A DNA stretch of 64,000 bases from Saturnia japonica (taxonomy: Eukaryota > Arthropoda > Insecta > Lepidoptera > Saturniidae). The position numbers were made by a program, and so were the translations under genes. The stretch covers positions 11,182,501 through 11,246,500 of the forward strand of contig CM065321.1 of assembly GCA_033032175.1 (NCBI GenBank), written 5' to 3'. The first letter of the stretch is position 1. The number at the start of each line of letters is the position of its first letter. The notes under the pieces were generated by a model, which saw only the letters and a list, made by a program, of their open reading frames with translations, searched no databases and was not told where the DNA came from. Positions 20,640-32,750 of the stretch are shown here, piece by piece.

Positions 20640-20935
20640 CAACACAACTACATCCACTAGCCTTCGTAGTCACAGTTTTAGGGTGACCTCCACCGCGGCA
20701 CGAACTAAAAAGTTCTCAATCTTTGCCGTACGGTGACACTGTGGAACCATTTCCCGGTTAGTGTGTTCTTTCCTTACAAGATCGAGTCCTTCAAGTGTTA
20801 CGTGAAGAGTTATTTATGCTGGCATGACAGCGACGATCGCTGATGGATAGCCAATCTGTCGGTGGTCGCCACCGTTGAATTTGGTTTGTACTGTACTTAC
20901 CATCAGGGCATCAGCTTAAAGAGCTACTATATAAA
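20640..20935 (+). pseudogene. C-terminal end of a LINE ORF2, frame-shifted relic
   Basis: One frame reads HSFRVTSTAARTKKFSIFA. A frame one base off continues VTLWNHFPVSVFFPYKIES and FKCYVKSYL. This is the usual end of the reverse transcriptase ORF in several insect LINEs (hydrophilic, ...LWN.LP..VF....... FK..V...L). The non-coding tail that follows has a taccatcaggg motif. It is a severely 5'-truncated, old copy; the clade is undetermined. Confidence 0.6.
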
Positions 20936-22690
20936 ACATAGGCATCTGATTGCTATTTAGTAACTTAATTATTATAAAAGTAGATTTAAGAGATACATGA
21001 CATTGTCTCATGTTTCTACGGTCTATCATCTTAAAACAAATAAGTGTATGATGCAGTAATTTTTAGGCTCATACAACTGTGTAAATAATCTCAAAGGGGA
21101 CATAAAAATCAGTTCGTTCCTACTAGAATATTTAAGTAATTTCATTAGTGCTTGTACACTTGAAAGCATAGCAAGCTTTATACAATACTCGTAGATCAGA
21201 CCAAAGCACTTCCGTCGCTAATTGCAATTTGCGGCCGCTGGCACAACAAAGGAAATGTTTAACAAGTGTAATGAAAAAACTTGAATTCCCTTTAGGTAGG
21301 TCGCCCTGTGTAAACGATAGCGTTACAGTTTTGAATATTAATTTACATTATACACAAAGTGTAGCTGTTTATTTCATAGTAGAAATATTATGAATATATT
21401 TGAATATATTTCTGATACAGACATATTAAGGTTTCCTTGTATTGAAGTGTATATAATAAAATGGATATACAATAGGATTTACCAAAAAAATCGTGATACA
21501 AGTATTTTAAGTGTCCTTAAGTGCACTATATGTTTGTATATGTACCTATATGTTTATATGATAGTCAATACTTGAGCCGAGTTAATTTTTTTGTTTTATT
21601 TTAAATGTAATAAAAGGCAACACTAAATTGAAATATTGGTAACAATTTTTCCATCATTATTGAGTTAAGTCAGAAAAGCAGTGGTCATCCATAACTTAAA
21701 TTTTGATATTTACTGTAATTAATAATAATCGTTCTATTATAAGTAACAATTTCTATATTGGTTCGATCTCGAGGCGATTTGAACTACTTCCCATTGTAAA
21801 TAGATAAACAAAAGAAACGTTACAAGAAATGATCATTAAAAAATACTTCATTTTTGGATAATATCGATTTTCATAATAAATTTTAATCATTATTTATTTT
21901 TACTTAGAAATATAAATATAAGTTTTAATTTCATTGTATTTAATTATTTTGGTCCATTCAACGTAGTGGTAGGGTTCGTGTTTTTTTTTATTCCTCGCCT
22001 AAACAGGTACAATTCTCGAGTTGAAAAACTATTGTCAAGTATCTATTAGTGTATTACGTCAAGTGCCCTTAAACTAGACTATTAAGTTACATGTTACTAT
22101 TTTCGACTATATCATCACAAAACATCATGACTGTATAAAATACAACTGTTGTCAAACTCTTTATCTTGATAAAAAATTAATGTGTTCTAATAGAAAAAAA
22201 ATAATAATAATATTGTTACCTTACATCCATACATTTTAAACGTACTATTCCAACAAACGTTTATTGTACACTAATTAGAACCAGTTCTGTATTTGCTTTA
22301 TTAAATCAATTAGTAATATGAGCTACAGTGAATCCGTTTTGGTTATAGCTAACTAAATAATAATTCATTCATTCCACGTGTAAAATATAACAATTGTTCT
22401 GGTTACCTGAAAGCCTGTCTATCGCACTGCGATATTACACAATACTATAGAGAGATAATAGAATAAAGACGATAAAAACGAATAGTTATTGCAGATCTTT
22501 GTTCAGACACATTTAGAATACTAATCTCGTAGGTTGTTTGCAAAATGTCCATTTAAGTAACTAAGCTAGTTTTCTATATTGGAATGGTATTAAAATTACT
22601 TTCCCTTTAGGAATAATTTATTGTGACATAAATATTATTTATTTGTAATATTTTCTAAGTATTGTTTTTTTATTAATTTTTATTTTTTAG
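20936..22690. other. No gene seen
   Basis: AT-rich spacer. Reading frames of about 60 codons occur by chance (for example 21390-21575) and have no domain or biased codon use. Confidence 0.5.
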
Positions 22691-22981
22691 CAGAAGTGAG
22701 GAACAGAGAGTAAAGTTCCTCATCCGCCATAGAAAAGGGAGGATCGGGAGATTGCTATTACGCCGCCGCGCCCCCACACCCCATCGCTCCACCACACAAC
22801 ATCTCGCTCGCCCTTTCGCAACAGAGTAGTTTGCGTATAGCAATTGCAGTGAGTGGACGAACATTTTTCTAATTTCGTAACGGTATTCGCGACACGACAT
22901 ATATGTAATAAAAATCGACAACACATTAATATTTTACACGACCATACTTCACGTAAAAAGTGTTATGTTGTATAATTAAAT

Positions 22982-25465
22982 ATGGATGGAAAGAAAAGGT
23001 TAATTGGGGCAGAGTGTCGCAAGTGAGCTAAAGAAAAAGATGATAAACAAAAGGATGTGAAAAAAAATCGCAGAAATTTGTCGATTTCTTTGGTAAACAA
23101 TATACAGATATTAAAGATATCACATATATCGGAAATAGCACTGATCCAACACTTGACGTTCCAAGTGGTAGTGGCGCCACGTCAACTGAAGTTTCTTCAG
23201 TATCTCCAAGTGCAGATACTTTAATCGTTGTGGCAAGTGGATTAAAGGAAGAAGCCGAAGACATCCCACAAATATCAGGAGTGCAGCCCAATTCGGACCA
23301 GGAGCTGTGCAAAATCAGCGACGATCCAGCCAGATGGACAATCGACAAGTTCACGCGTTATTACATTTATAAAAACGGAGCCAATCAAAACATCCAAAAT
23401 GATTTTCCTTAGAGTGAACGAATTAACAAAGATAAAGTGCGACAATTGTCAAAAGATTTATTCGAACGTTAGCTTTTAAATGGCGAAAAAGTTCCGCGAA
23501 AGCAGCTAATTTATTCTGAAAGTACTAGATGTGTTTTTTGTGGAAGTTGTCTTCTTTTTAATGGTGGGGAGAGTCAGTTCGACAAAAAGGAAGGTTTCAA
23601 TTCTTATTGTCGTGTATCCAATTCATGAGAATTCGACGACTCATAAATTATCTGTCCTTCATATGAATGAACGAAGCAACACGTTAGGTCGCATTGACTA
23701 CGCATTAACAATGCAATTAGATGAAAAAATTAATTACTAGAAAAACATTTTGAAAAGAGTAGTCGCATGTGTAAAAGCGCTTGCATCACGTGGTTTAGCT
23801 TTCAGAGGACACGACGAGAAATTTGGTTCATTTCACAATGGAAATTATTTGATATCCTTAGAGCTTATTGCTGAGTTCGATCCGTTCTTAGCACAACACA
23901 TTACACGTTATGGGAATCAAGGCTCAGGTTATATGAGTTAGCTTTCTTCAACAACATGCGAAGAATTCATTCAGCTTATGGATTGTACAATTGTAATGGA
24001 AATAATAAAAGCGAAATATTTTTCTCTGATCATTGACTCGACGCCGGATATATCTCACGTAGACCAGCTCACTTACGTAATCAGATATGACCTGCCTAAT
24101 GGATCATCTGTAGAACGTTTACTCAAGTTCATTCCAAACACCGGCCATAAATCACAACAAATGACAAATGCTGTTTTCTCAACTTTAATTGAATTGGGAA
24201 TTGACATTTCAAACTGCCGAGGGCAATCTTATGACAACGCAGCTAACATGTCAGGCATTTAAAACGGCCTACAACCTAAAATAAAGGAAATTTCTCTCCT
24301 TGCCGAGTATGTTCCCTGTTCAGCACACTCGCTCAATTTAGTAGGTGAATGTGCAGCTAAAGCAGCCAAGAGGCTTGCTCGTTCTTTTCTCTACTCCAAG
24401 AGTTGCACAATATCTTTGCAGCGTGAACTCAGCGTTTGGAACTTCTTCAAGCCCATTTCACCATCAAAAGTCTATCAACGACTCGTTGGTCATCTCATGC
24501 AGACGCATGCAAAAGTTTACGAAAATCATGGAGTGAAATCCATAAAGCGTTAGTCTTCATCGAAAATGACACACAACAGAAGAGAGCAGTTATATGCGAA
24601 GCAAGAGGAATTCGTTTGAAACTGGAATGTATACAAACGGCTGTCATGACTGTTTTTTGGGGATGTTTACTGGATCGCATTAACGCCATAAGTAAAAAAC
24701 TTCAGAGTGTGGAAATTGACATTACCATTGTCATAGAACTCTATGAGGCACAAATACATTTTATTGACGAAACTTGAGATAATTTCGATGATTTCGAAAA
24801 CAAAGCCAAAAATCTGTCATTTCTACAAGAATATGAAAGAGATTTTCAACGCAATCGAAAGCGTAAGCTACTTCCTGGCGATACTAATACAGGCAACGAG
24901 TTTGCAATAAATGAATGGTCGCAATAATTTCAGAATCACTACTTTTTTGGTAATAATTGATTAATTGTCAGAAGAACTCCAAAAACGACGAGATGCTTAT
25001 AAATTACTTTACAATAAATTTAATTTTATTACTAACCAGACAAAATTAAGCGCGTCAGAAGTCGAAGAAAAGACCAAATCATTGCAAATGGTTTACTCTA
25101 CTGACTTAGAAGACAATTTTTCAGAAGAATGTCTCCATTTTCGTGCTCACTGCAGTATAAAAAATGAGGATCGGAACAGTGCTATCAGTTTGTTGAAATG
25201 GTTACGAACTGAAGGTCTTCAAACCATTTACCCAAACTTGGAATTTGCTCTTCGTATGCGTGTATGTACTCCCGCCAGTAACTGTTCTGGAGATCGATCG
25301 TTTTCTTGTTTGCGACGAGTAAAAAATTATTTACGCACAACAATGACGGAGCAAAGGTTAAACGATTTTGCTTAGCTTAACATAGAAGCTTATTTTTTAA
25401 GGTTATTGGATTGCGAAGAATCAATTAATGATTTTGCTGCGTTTAAGTGCCGACGAGTTTTGTAA
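22982..25465 (+). pseudogene. hAT transposase with TTF-type zinc finger and DUF4371-like core, broken
   Basis: It starts MDGKKRLIGAECRK, followed by a TGA. A frameshift is needed near 23060. Then come SDDPARWTIDKFTRYYIYK (TTF-type zinc finger region), GEKVPRKQLIYSE and CVFCGSCLLF. The core reads LASRGLAFRGHDEKFGS, then a stop, then FSLIIDSTPDISHVDQL (first Asp) and CRGQSYDNAANMSG (second Asp). The C-terminal dimerisation region has CSGDRSFSCLRRVKNYLRTT and TEQRLNDFA, a TAG at 25373-25375, and EESINDFAAFKCRRVL up to the stop. I count at least seven stops or frame changes, so it is dead. Related proteins are often annotated as zinc finger MYM-type protein 1-like. Exon loss is not needed to explain the breaks. 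Confidence 0.85.
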
Positions 25466-25679
25466 CACGTTATAAAACACTTATTAAATCTTATCTTGTA
25501 TGAGAATAAACCTGTAATTAAATAAATAAAACCATTTTAAATGTTTTATTTAAATGTGCAATCCCTGAAACCTCGGAAAATATTACAAACTAGCAGATAT
25601 TACAGAAAACTAAATTTCTGAATTGATTTCGATAAAAGTTGGCAAAAAAGTAAATTCATTATGTACTCAATATGATGGG

Positions 25680-25756
25680 TGCTGAGAAAGGGGTGGCTGG
25701 TACTTACTACATGGCCTGGGGCCTAGGGCGGCCAAGACAACAAATCCGCCACTGAT
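25680..25756. repeat. Right terminal region of hAT relic 2
   Basis: GC-rich end ggtggctggtactt..ctagggcggccaag..aaatccgccactg. The CGCCACTG end is the complement of CAGTGGCG, the common hAT terminus. A possible 8-bp target duplicate (attccatc) follows, but its partner was not found. Confidence 0.6.
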
Positions 25757-25763
25757 TCCATCT

Positions 25764-25822
25764 CCATATAAACTTTAACCATGCCAAATTACACAGTCTT
25801 CCGTGCACGCAATACGCTTAAG
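25764..25822 (+). repeat. ~60 bp repeat shared with 56912-56972
   Basis: ccatataaactttaaccatgcc and cacagtcttccgtgcacgc, then aatacgcttaa, recur at 56912-56972 with only a few differences. It is non-coding. The conservation over 60 bp, with unrelated flanks, marks a dispersed repeat or a conserved core of one. Confidence 0.7.
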
Positions 25823-26539
25823 GCAAACAAATAAATAATTGAAATCAATTGAAAGACCAACTCTTTGGTCTGCCGATGAACGATCAACCACAGCTGTCTC
25901 TAAACTTTAATTGACTTTCTATATAATGGCAGTTGATCGCTAAGACCTCTTGAAGATATGCTTTCAAATTAAACTGCAGTTGTCTATAATTGACTTCCAC
26001 TGATTACGGACGTATTAAGTCTAACTTTGTGATGAATTCTATCGTTCATTTAATATATGATATGGCTGTAAATTATGGATAATAGAAGTGATTCCATAGA
26101 ATAATCATCTTGTTAATTCAATTACGAACAAACCAATTAAACACAGGTTCAACGATTTTGTAGCTACACCGAAAAAAAAAACGGCATAATAATAAGCAAA
26201 AGAGAGATAAGAGGAGTAGAAATGTTAATAGTCTTACTTATACCGAATTATGTAAAATCCGAAAACTTTTTCATTTTAATATTCAAACTACATTATGTTT
26301 TTAAATAAATAATCTAAAATTTCTTTGTTACTTCCATCTGAAATTTAAGATAAAAATATTTACCATGAATTTCCGAAAAGCGACACCTTCGTCAATGAAA
26401 CTCATTGCGCGTGTGTGTGCTTCATAGGATATTTAATTATCATACCAATAAACCACAGTTATGCTTAACAAAGACTTTTTTCTCATAATATACTAATAGT
26501 TCCAGGTTACTTTCCTGCAGATAGAAGTAGTACCTATCT
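25823..26539. other. No gene seen
   Basis: AT-rich spacer; nothing recognised. Confidence 0.5.
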
Positions 26540-26900
26540 TCTATACATACAAAATGCTTTGTCCTGAATGACTGACGGATCAACGCACAGCCTAAACCGC
26601 TGATCGTAGAGACCTGAAACTTGGAGGGTCTATTCTTTGTATGACGCAGACATCCGATAAGAAAGGATTTTCTGAAATTCTACCCCAAAGGGGGTGAAAA
26701 GGGGAGGCAAATTTTGTATGGGACAAGGTGATTCCTTGGTCCAATCTACTTCAAATTTTTCATAAACCTTTTTTAACAGAATTGGTGGAAGACGTGTTTC
26801 GTATTTTACTGAAATTCATCTCCTAACGGGATTAAGAAGGGGTAGATAGTTATTTTGGCGATGATTTGCATCGAATTTTATATCAATAGTCCTTAGTGCT
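26540..26900 (+). repeat. Dispersed repeat (ctgaatgactgacggatcaacgc type)
   Basis: It reads ctgacggatcaacgcacagcc, gagacctgaaacttggaggg, cccaaagggggtgaaaagggg and aattttgtatggg, then a second, similar statement (acgggattaagaagggg) further on. The logic (direction to a flat, G-rich phrase gggtg.aaa) is like 44340-44770. This kind of repeat is widespread in arthropods; I cannot name the family. Confidence 0.5.
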
Positions 26901-27204
26901 TTTGATTTAGGTTACATTTTATATTAACATGTGTTTAAAAACTCAATCCGATTTTATTCAAAAAAAAGTTGAACTCACTTAAAATAAGCAAATACTCTTT
27001 AAAATCGTAATTACTCAAAAGTCACTGTATTATATTAGTATCTCATTGAAGGTTTCTAAGCTTAAAGAGGTTATGCATTTTTAGGACACGGCCTCATAGG
27101 GACATAGAGTTCAAAATTTGAAATGCTAAGGACTAGAATATTTTGGTTATAAATTATACGAATCACTACATATTTTAAAAAAACATGTAAAATCTATAGT
27201 AATA
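26901..27204. other. No gene seen
   Basis: AT-rich spacer. Confidence 0.4.
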
Positions 27205-27906
27205 ATATAATAAAGCAGAAAAGTTATTTGTTTGTTTGTTTAAACACGATAATCTCTGAAACTACCAGTCGGATTCGAAAAAATATTTTTTTATATCATA
27301 GCCAAACTCACGAGGTAGTACAGTTTATATAACATTAGGCTACAGTATATATCTAGCCTTAAATATTGATTTTTGTTACCTTAGTCGGAAGTCGAAGCCC
27401 TCGCGAACTGCTTTAGCCGCATGCGCTGGCTTAATGGTTAATGATACGTCAATACAATATTCCACAAAATATTGGCCATTAGTATATATAAAAAAATCAG
27501 CGACATCATATATTTATCTCTAATACATGAGCCACAATAAGGTATTTTACAATTTTTTGTTGAAGATTTAAAATTAATTTATAAGCATTATTTTTAAGCA
27601 TGGCATATTAAACCTTACAAACAAAAAGTACTTCATCATAAAGACAATTTATAATGAAGGTAAACTTCGTCTTTTACAGCATGTTATTTGGACGCATAAT
27701 TTGAGAGATAACACAAAATTAAAATAATTCAACACTCGGGTCGGGTCAATGTCTATAGTAGTTAGCGGCGCGAACAAGCCGTACGATGCTGCGATGTGAT
27801 CATCTGGCCGCCCGATAAAAAATTTGTTTTTATTGAAGTATTATAAATCATCAATCAGTAATTTCTTCTAAATTATATGCGGGTGAAACCGCGGGGCACA
27901 GCTAGT
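27205..27906 (+). repeat. Repeat family A, near full-length copy
   Basis: It starts ataataaagcagaaaag then tttgtttgtttgttt, aatctctgaaactaccagtcgg, and ends gcgggtgaaaccgcggggcacagctagt. It aligns over ~700 bp with the inverse of 6616-7285. No terminal inverted repeats and no long ORF are seen. Candidates are a non-autonomous element or a LINE 3' region. Confidence 0.7.
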
Positions 27907-28938
27907 CTATCTATATTTATTTTATATATATTTAAGAGAAGATAGCAAAGAACATTAACCAATAACTTTTTAAGTACTTTTCTGCATATGGAAGTAGTCA
28001 ATTATCAATATTTGTTTGAAATGAAGGTAGCAAAGTACATCAAACAATAAAATTTACCTCTAAAACTTATAACTTGATGCTAAGTACGTAGTACATTTCG
28101 CTGACTACAAGTGACCCGACCCTACTAAGCGTACCCACAATTTACAAAACTTTGTCATACAATCCAATAATCCCTTGTTTACGCATGCCTCTTTTGTATA
28201 TGAAACTTTGGACAAAATTGTTAGTATGTAAATCTCACAATAATGTATTTGCTATTTAAACCACATTTCAATGAGTATTATTTGGTACTATACGAGAATA
28301 TGAATAATTATAATATATACGATAGGTAGGTGATACACATGTATTTTAAATTGTGATGTTCGCTTAGTAAAAGTATTTAAAGCTATTTAATAATATAACC
28401 AAAATTTCTAAGCTATTGAGTTTTGAGTAACGTATTTAATGATTGGTCCTAATTTTAATTCCAATCCTAATATTAATATAAAAATTTAGCATTTTTGAAA
28501 GCCTCAAAACTATCTGCAATTGTATGAATATGAATTCAATTTTAATTAAAGATAAAACGTTTCAACCTGATCATGGATAATATAAAACACAAACATATAT
28601 TATATTATTACTCCAACGTGCTTTTCCTAACAAAGACGTCAATTCTTCATCGACATTAATAATTCAAAAGTCACTTTAAAACTAATAATCCCCGCTGTTT
28701 ACGAAAAAAAGAGAAAAAGTCTATAATTATGTCTTCGTTAAAACAAATGAATAAATAATACTTTTTCATTACGAATGCAGTCTGTTGATGCTATTGAAAA
28801 TATATTCATGGTGCCATCTGTTAACAATCTATTTATATAACATGACTGTTGAAAGACTGTTTACATTCTATTATGTGCGGAATATTCGCAAATGTCTACG
28901 AAATAACCTATATATTTTAATAGCATCTGCTGATAGTG
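27907..28938. other. No gene seen
   Basis: AT-rich spacer; no coding or repeat motif recognised. Confidence 0.5.
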
Positions 28939-29215
28939 ACCAGCAGGGCACAGAGAAATTTCTTTAGAGACTTATCTCTACTTGAGGTAGTCCAAGTGGT
29001 CGAATACCTCCATCATACCAATGATCGCAGCCAAATAACCTTGTATCTTGTTCCTGCGGTGAGAAGGGTTTCCAAAGCTCCTCGGGGCACAGTGAAGATT
29101 CAAGCTCGGCAAAGCGCTTGTGATACCTATGCTATGGTATTAAAAATGTCCATAGGCTACTGTATCAGCTTACCACCAGACGAGCCGTATGCTTCTTTGC
29201 CACCCTAGATGTATA
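28939..29215 (+). repeat. LINE 3' tail fragment (family G)
   Basis: Block order: agagacttatctctacttg, cgaatacctccatc, aagggtttccaaagctcctc, atgtccataggctactgtat, cttaccaccagacgagccgt, atgcttctttgccacc, then A-rich. It parallels 39906-40190 closely in layout. The 90-codon frame across it has no protein homology I recognise. Confidence 0.6.
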
Positions 29216-29548
29216 AAAAAAGTAAAACTATAACTATATCTATATATGATTAGGCACGTTACGTTACTTCCCACTAACATCATGGCTGCGATGATCGACC
29301 TCTCCTTCTACAGTACTTTTAAATCGCTTCCCCGATTGCATTACATACGAGCTTTACGGTGGTTTTATTGTAGGGCGTGCGAATGAATACATTGTGGTCA
29401 CAGTCCACACAATGCGGAAAATCGACTGCCATTTATTACATTTTCATTATTTTAATTTGCATTCTCATTTCCATCTGTGAATTAACCATAAATGAATCAA
29501 TGTATTAAAATCATTTCTCGAATGATAATCGCTTATAAGTCACACAAG
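29216..29548. other. No gene seen
   Basis: Mixed AT-rich DNA with no motif. Confidence 0.4.
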
Positions 29549-29990
29549 TTTTTTTTGCTCTTTATCTATAGGGGCTTTTACATACAGCTAGTGAATGCTA
29601 GCCCCATCGGAATATACCCAAATTCCACAGAAGAAAACAGAATTATACTAAACTATTAACTAAATAGCAGCACTATTACTTGTACCCCTAATACTACTAC
29701 TTAATAAGTTTCATAGCATATCAGCCGAATCGGAAATCGGTCCCGCGAGTATATCGTGGAACACATCAACATCAAAATCTAAAGAACATAACCCTTAACA
29801 TAAAAGTGAACGACTTCTGCTCATTTCATTCGTAACACATTCGGCCAATAAGTGTTAAACATCTTCTATTTTTCCACACATTTCACAGTTAGGTGAATTA
29901 ACTTTTTTCATAAGATGTTCAAATTTATTAAATGGAACGAAATACACGTTTTGCCATTGCAAATTATTACACAATACACGTTTTGCAATG
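29549..29990 (-). pseudogene. 3' end of a LINE: C-terminal zinc motif plus 3' UTR, relic
   Basis: The minus strand reads KFEHLMKKVNSPNCEMCGK then IEDV, a stop, and HLLAECV. This gives C-x2-C, then H-x4-C, the CCHC motif found at the C-terminus of ORF2 in R1- and I-like LINEs. The frame is broken before and after. A 3' UTR of ~280 bp follows and ends in an A-run (T run at 29549-29556 on the plus strand). The LINE was heavily 5'-truncated on insertion and has decayed since. Confidence 0.65.
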
Positions 29991-32514
29991 ATATAAAGGT
30001 TAATAGTTTTATAATTTTATCTTGAACCTTACGAAATTCTTAAAAAATAACCCATAACGATAACGTACTAATAATAATAATATAAAAATTAAACTTTGAC
30101 GTTGAATAACTTTTAAACCAATAGACTAATGGAATAATTATAAGAGTCCTTTTTTGTAGAGCGTTAAATTCTCTATAAAAACGTGTATGATTTATAATTT
30201 TTAATTTATTCGTTCCCAAGTTATAAAATTATAAACAAAAAAGTAATTTTTACTCTGTTATTTCAATAGGAAACTTAGATTGGAATGCGCACTATCTTAG
30301 AGTTAGTATTAAGAGCTCAAATTTTCAGGGATTTTTTTGTTATCAATTTGAAAACATTTAAGCCCCTGGGAGAAAATAAATTTGAAAATAACCTTATTAA
30401 GGACCACCCTAATATATATATAAGACAATATTTTCAAGTTATCAGGAATTGTAAATTTCAACAATTAAACTAATGCGTTGCTCTGAAACAAAGTTTTTTT
30501 ATTTTAGTACATACACACACTACTAACTAATTACACTTTTTAAACATAATAATATTATCCTACCTGAAACAAAGAAACGACATTTAAAGTGTATTATTTA
30601 AATTGTCAATTCCTTTTATTAACAAATACAAATTTTATATCTCAATCACGGTTACTTGTCAGTTAAACTTAAACTACTTCCTCGACCGAGTTAGCCATTA
30701 TTACTTACAGCGCCATCTATGAAATACATGCAACTACGAGACGAAGCCGTACAAAATAAAGAAATAATTAGTTTCTTTACATATCTATATATTTATATAC
30801 GTGTTCGAGAAAAATGGTTATGTTTAAGCTTATATCCACATAACTTTTATGTAACAAATTACTTAGTACTAAAAAATAATAGACGAGTCGACGTTCCAGG
30901 TCATCGATTCTAATGGCTTTGACGATAAACTGCCAACTAAAATGGTTATATACTCTAAATAAATTCGCATTTAGCGTGACGTAACAGCGTTTAATGGTAG
31001 TAAAGTTTACTTGCGCATATCTGTAATAATATAATTATTGATACGATCTGAGTAAAAAGAGAAAAAAAAATCCTATTCTTGAAATATCTGAAAACTTTTA
31101 GAATTTCTCAAGTGCTTATGTACGAAAGGCATCACAATTTACACACACATGCAAAGCTTGTCGGTCCAAGTACGTAACCACATAAATAATGGCCAAATAA
31201 TAGAACACTTCCTCTTCTTTTAAACGGGGTTTTATAGTATAAGTATATTCTAGTAATTTCGACTCTCGATTTACTTAGGCATATAAACGAACCAATGTCC
31301 CATGCCAGGACAAGTCTGTTTTTGACAAGCAAGTAGAAACAACAAGCGATAAAAGAAAGAAATCAGCAAGAGAACCATAGAGTAGTGTAAACAGCAGAGA
31401 CTGTAAGTACGGCTACAGTGTACTAAAGAACTGAACAGTGAGTTTGTTTGAAATTTGTTTCATTCAGTATAAATAAATCTATGGGAATATTCACTACCCA
31501 CATATATAACAATAAGAAAGGCCCCCTAAGGGTGTGAATGCAGGTGGTAAAGTTTGTATAGAAATCATATTATTCGGGTTAGATTCATTTGAAACTTGGT
31601 ATTTACGCATCGACAAAATTAATAAAACACATATTTCAGCTTTTTTATTTATTAATTTAACCCCTAAGGGAGTGACAAAGTTTATACAGGAAATAATATT
31701 TCTCAGTTCAGATTTACAAATTAATAAATAACATATACATTAAATTACAATTTAAAAACTGTACAAATGTTATTATAGCCTCCGAGAGTAAAACTAGTTT
31801 TTTCATTTTATATTGGAAAAAATGAGTCATTTTTAACTGAGCGATTATACCAAATATATTTTAGACCATTTTAGAGACCGAAGTAATAATAACCAATGTG
31901 TATAGTTCACAAAATAATGTATCAAAATAATTTATAGAATTATTTAATTACATTCCCTTTATAAATTGCCTGCAAAATATTCGTAAAGGAAGTTTTACTT
32001 TTTTGCTTAGAGGGCAGATTTATGCTTTAATTTTATCTCACTCCCATGCTCGTACACCAACCCATTACGCAAGGTACCCATTTTCCAGACACTGCAGTGT
32101 TAGGGGTCGCGACGAATCGACTACATTCGTTTCTATCTCGGATAGCGTCCTTAATCTTGTCTGGACCAACCCACAACTGTGCGTTATTAGAATTAAACCT
32201 ATTGCTTTATCTTACACTAACTGACAAGTCTTACTTCATTACTTCAATTTTATTTTTTTTGATATTTACAAGTATACACTGTAATTACATAAGTCAATTT
32301 TTTTTTTAATTGTGTGTAGTTACTTGCACATGCACATAAGAAGTTATACTATTTTGACGTAACAGTACAAAACTAACCACAAATATTTTATCCCACATGC
32401 CGAATCCCGTATCACTTGTCGTGAAAACAAATTCATTATACTGACTTTCATTTCTATTAATAGTTTTAATAGTTTAGTTTAGTTTAGGGTGTAAATAAAC
32501 ATTATTTTAATCAA
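29991..32514. other. No gene seen
   Basis: About 2.5 kb of strongly AT-rich sequence. Open frames of 60-70 codons (30285-30473, 30719-30913, 31534-31731, 32046-32309) carry no domain, no initiation context and no codon bias, and are taken as chance. Confidence 0.5.
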
Positions 32515-32750
32515 ATTACAAGACAATTTTTAACAAAAAAAAAAACGGCTTCAATTATTTTAAGTTCTCTGGTGTATATTCGAAGTTGAAGGCACCTACA
32601 ATGAAATTAAAATGAAGCAACCCTTTCAAGGAAAAAATAATCAACCAAATCAGTTCATAAACAAAGAAGTTATGGCTGTACATCATCCATTAAAATTATA
32701 TATCGACATTCGAATTGAAAACCTCCGTCTTTTTTTGAAGTCAGTTATAA
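32515..32750. repeat. Dispersed repeat pieces
   Basis: The start, tacaagacaatttttaac..aaaaaac, recurs at 45410-45450. The end, ttcgaattgaaaacctccg followed by ttttttgaagtcagtta, is the inverse of cggcttcaaaaaaag..aggttctcaattcg at 57333-57370. It is non-coding. Confidence 0.5.

Larger units (their letters stand above)
22691..25756 (+). mobile_element. hAT-type DNA transposon relic 2
   Basis: It contains a broken transposase (22982-25465) and, at 25680-25756, a right end whose reverse complement begins cagtggcggatttgttgtc, a typical hAT-style terminal repeat (CAGNGGCGG). I could not find the matching left end; the GC-richer sequence from 22700 to 22830 may be its 5' leader. The boundary on the left is a guess. 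Confidence 0.7.
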
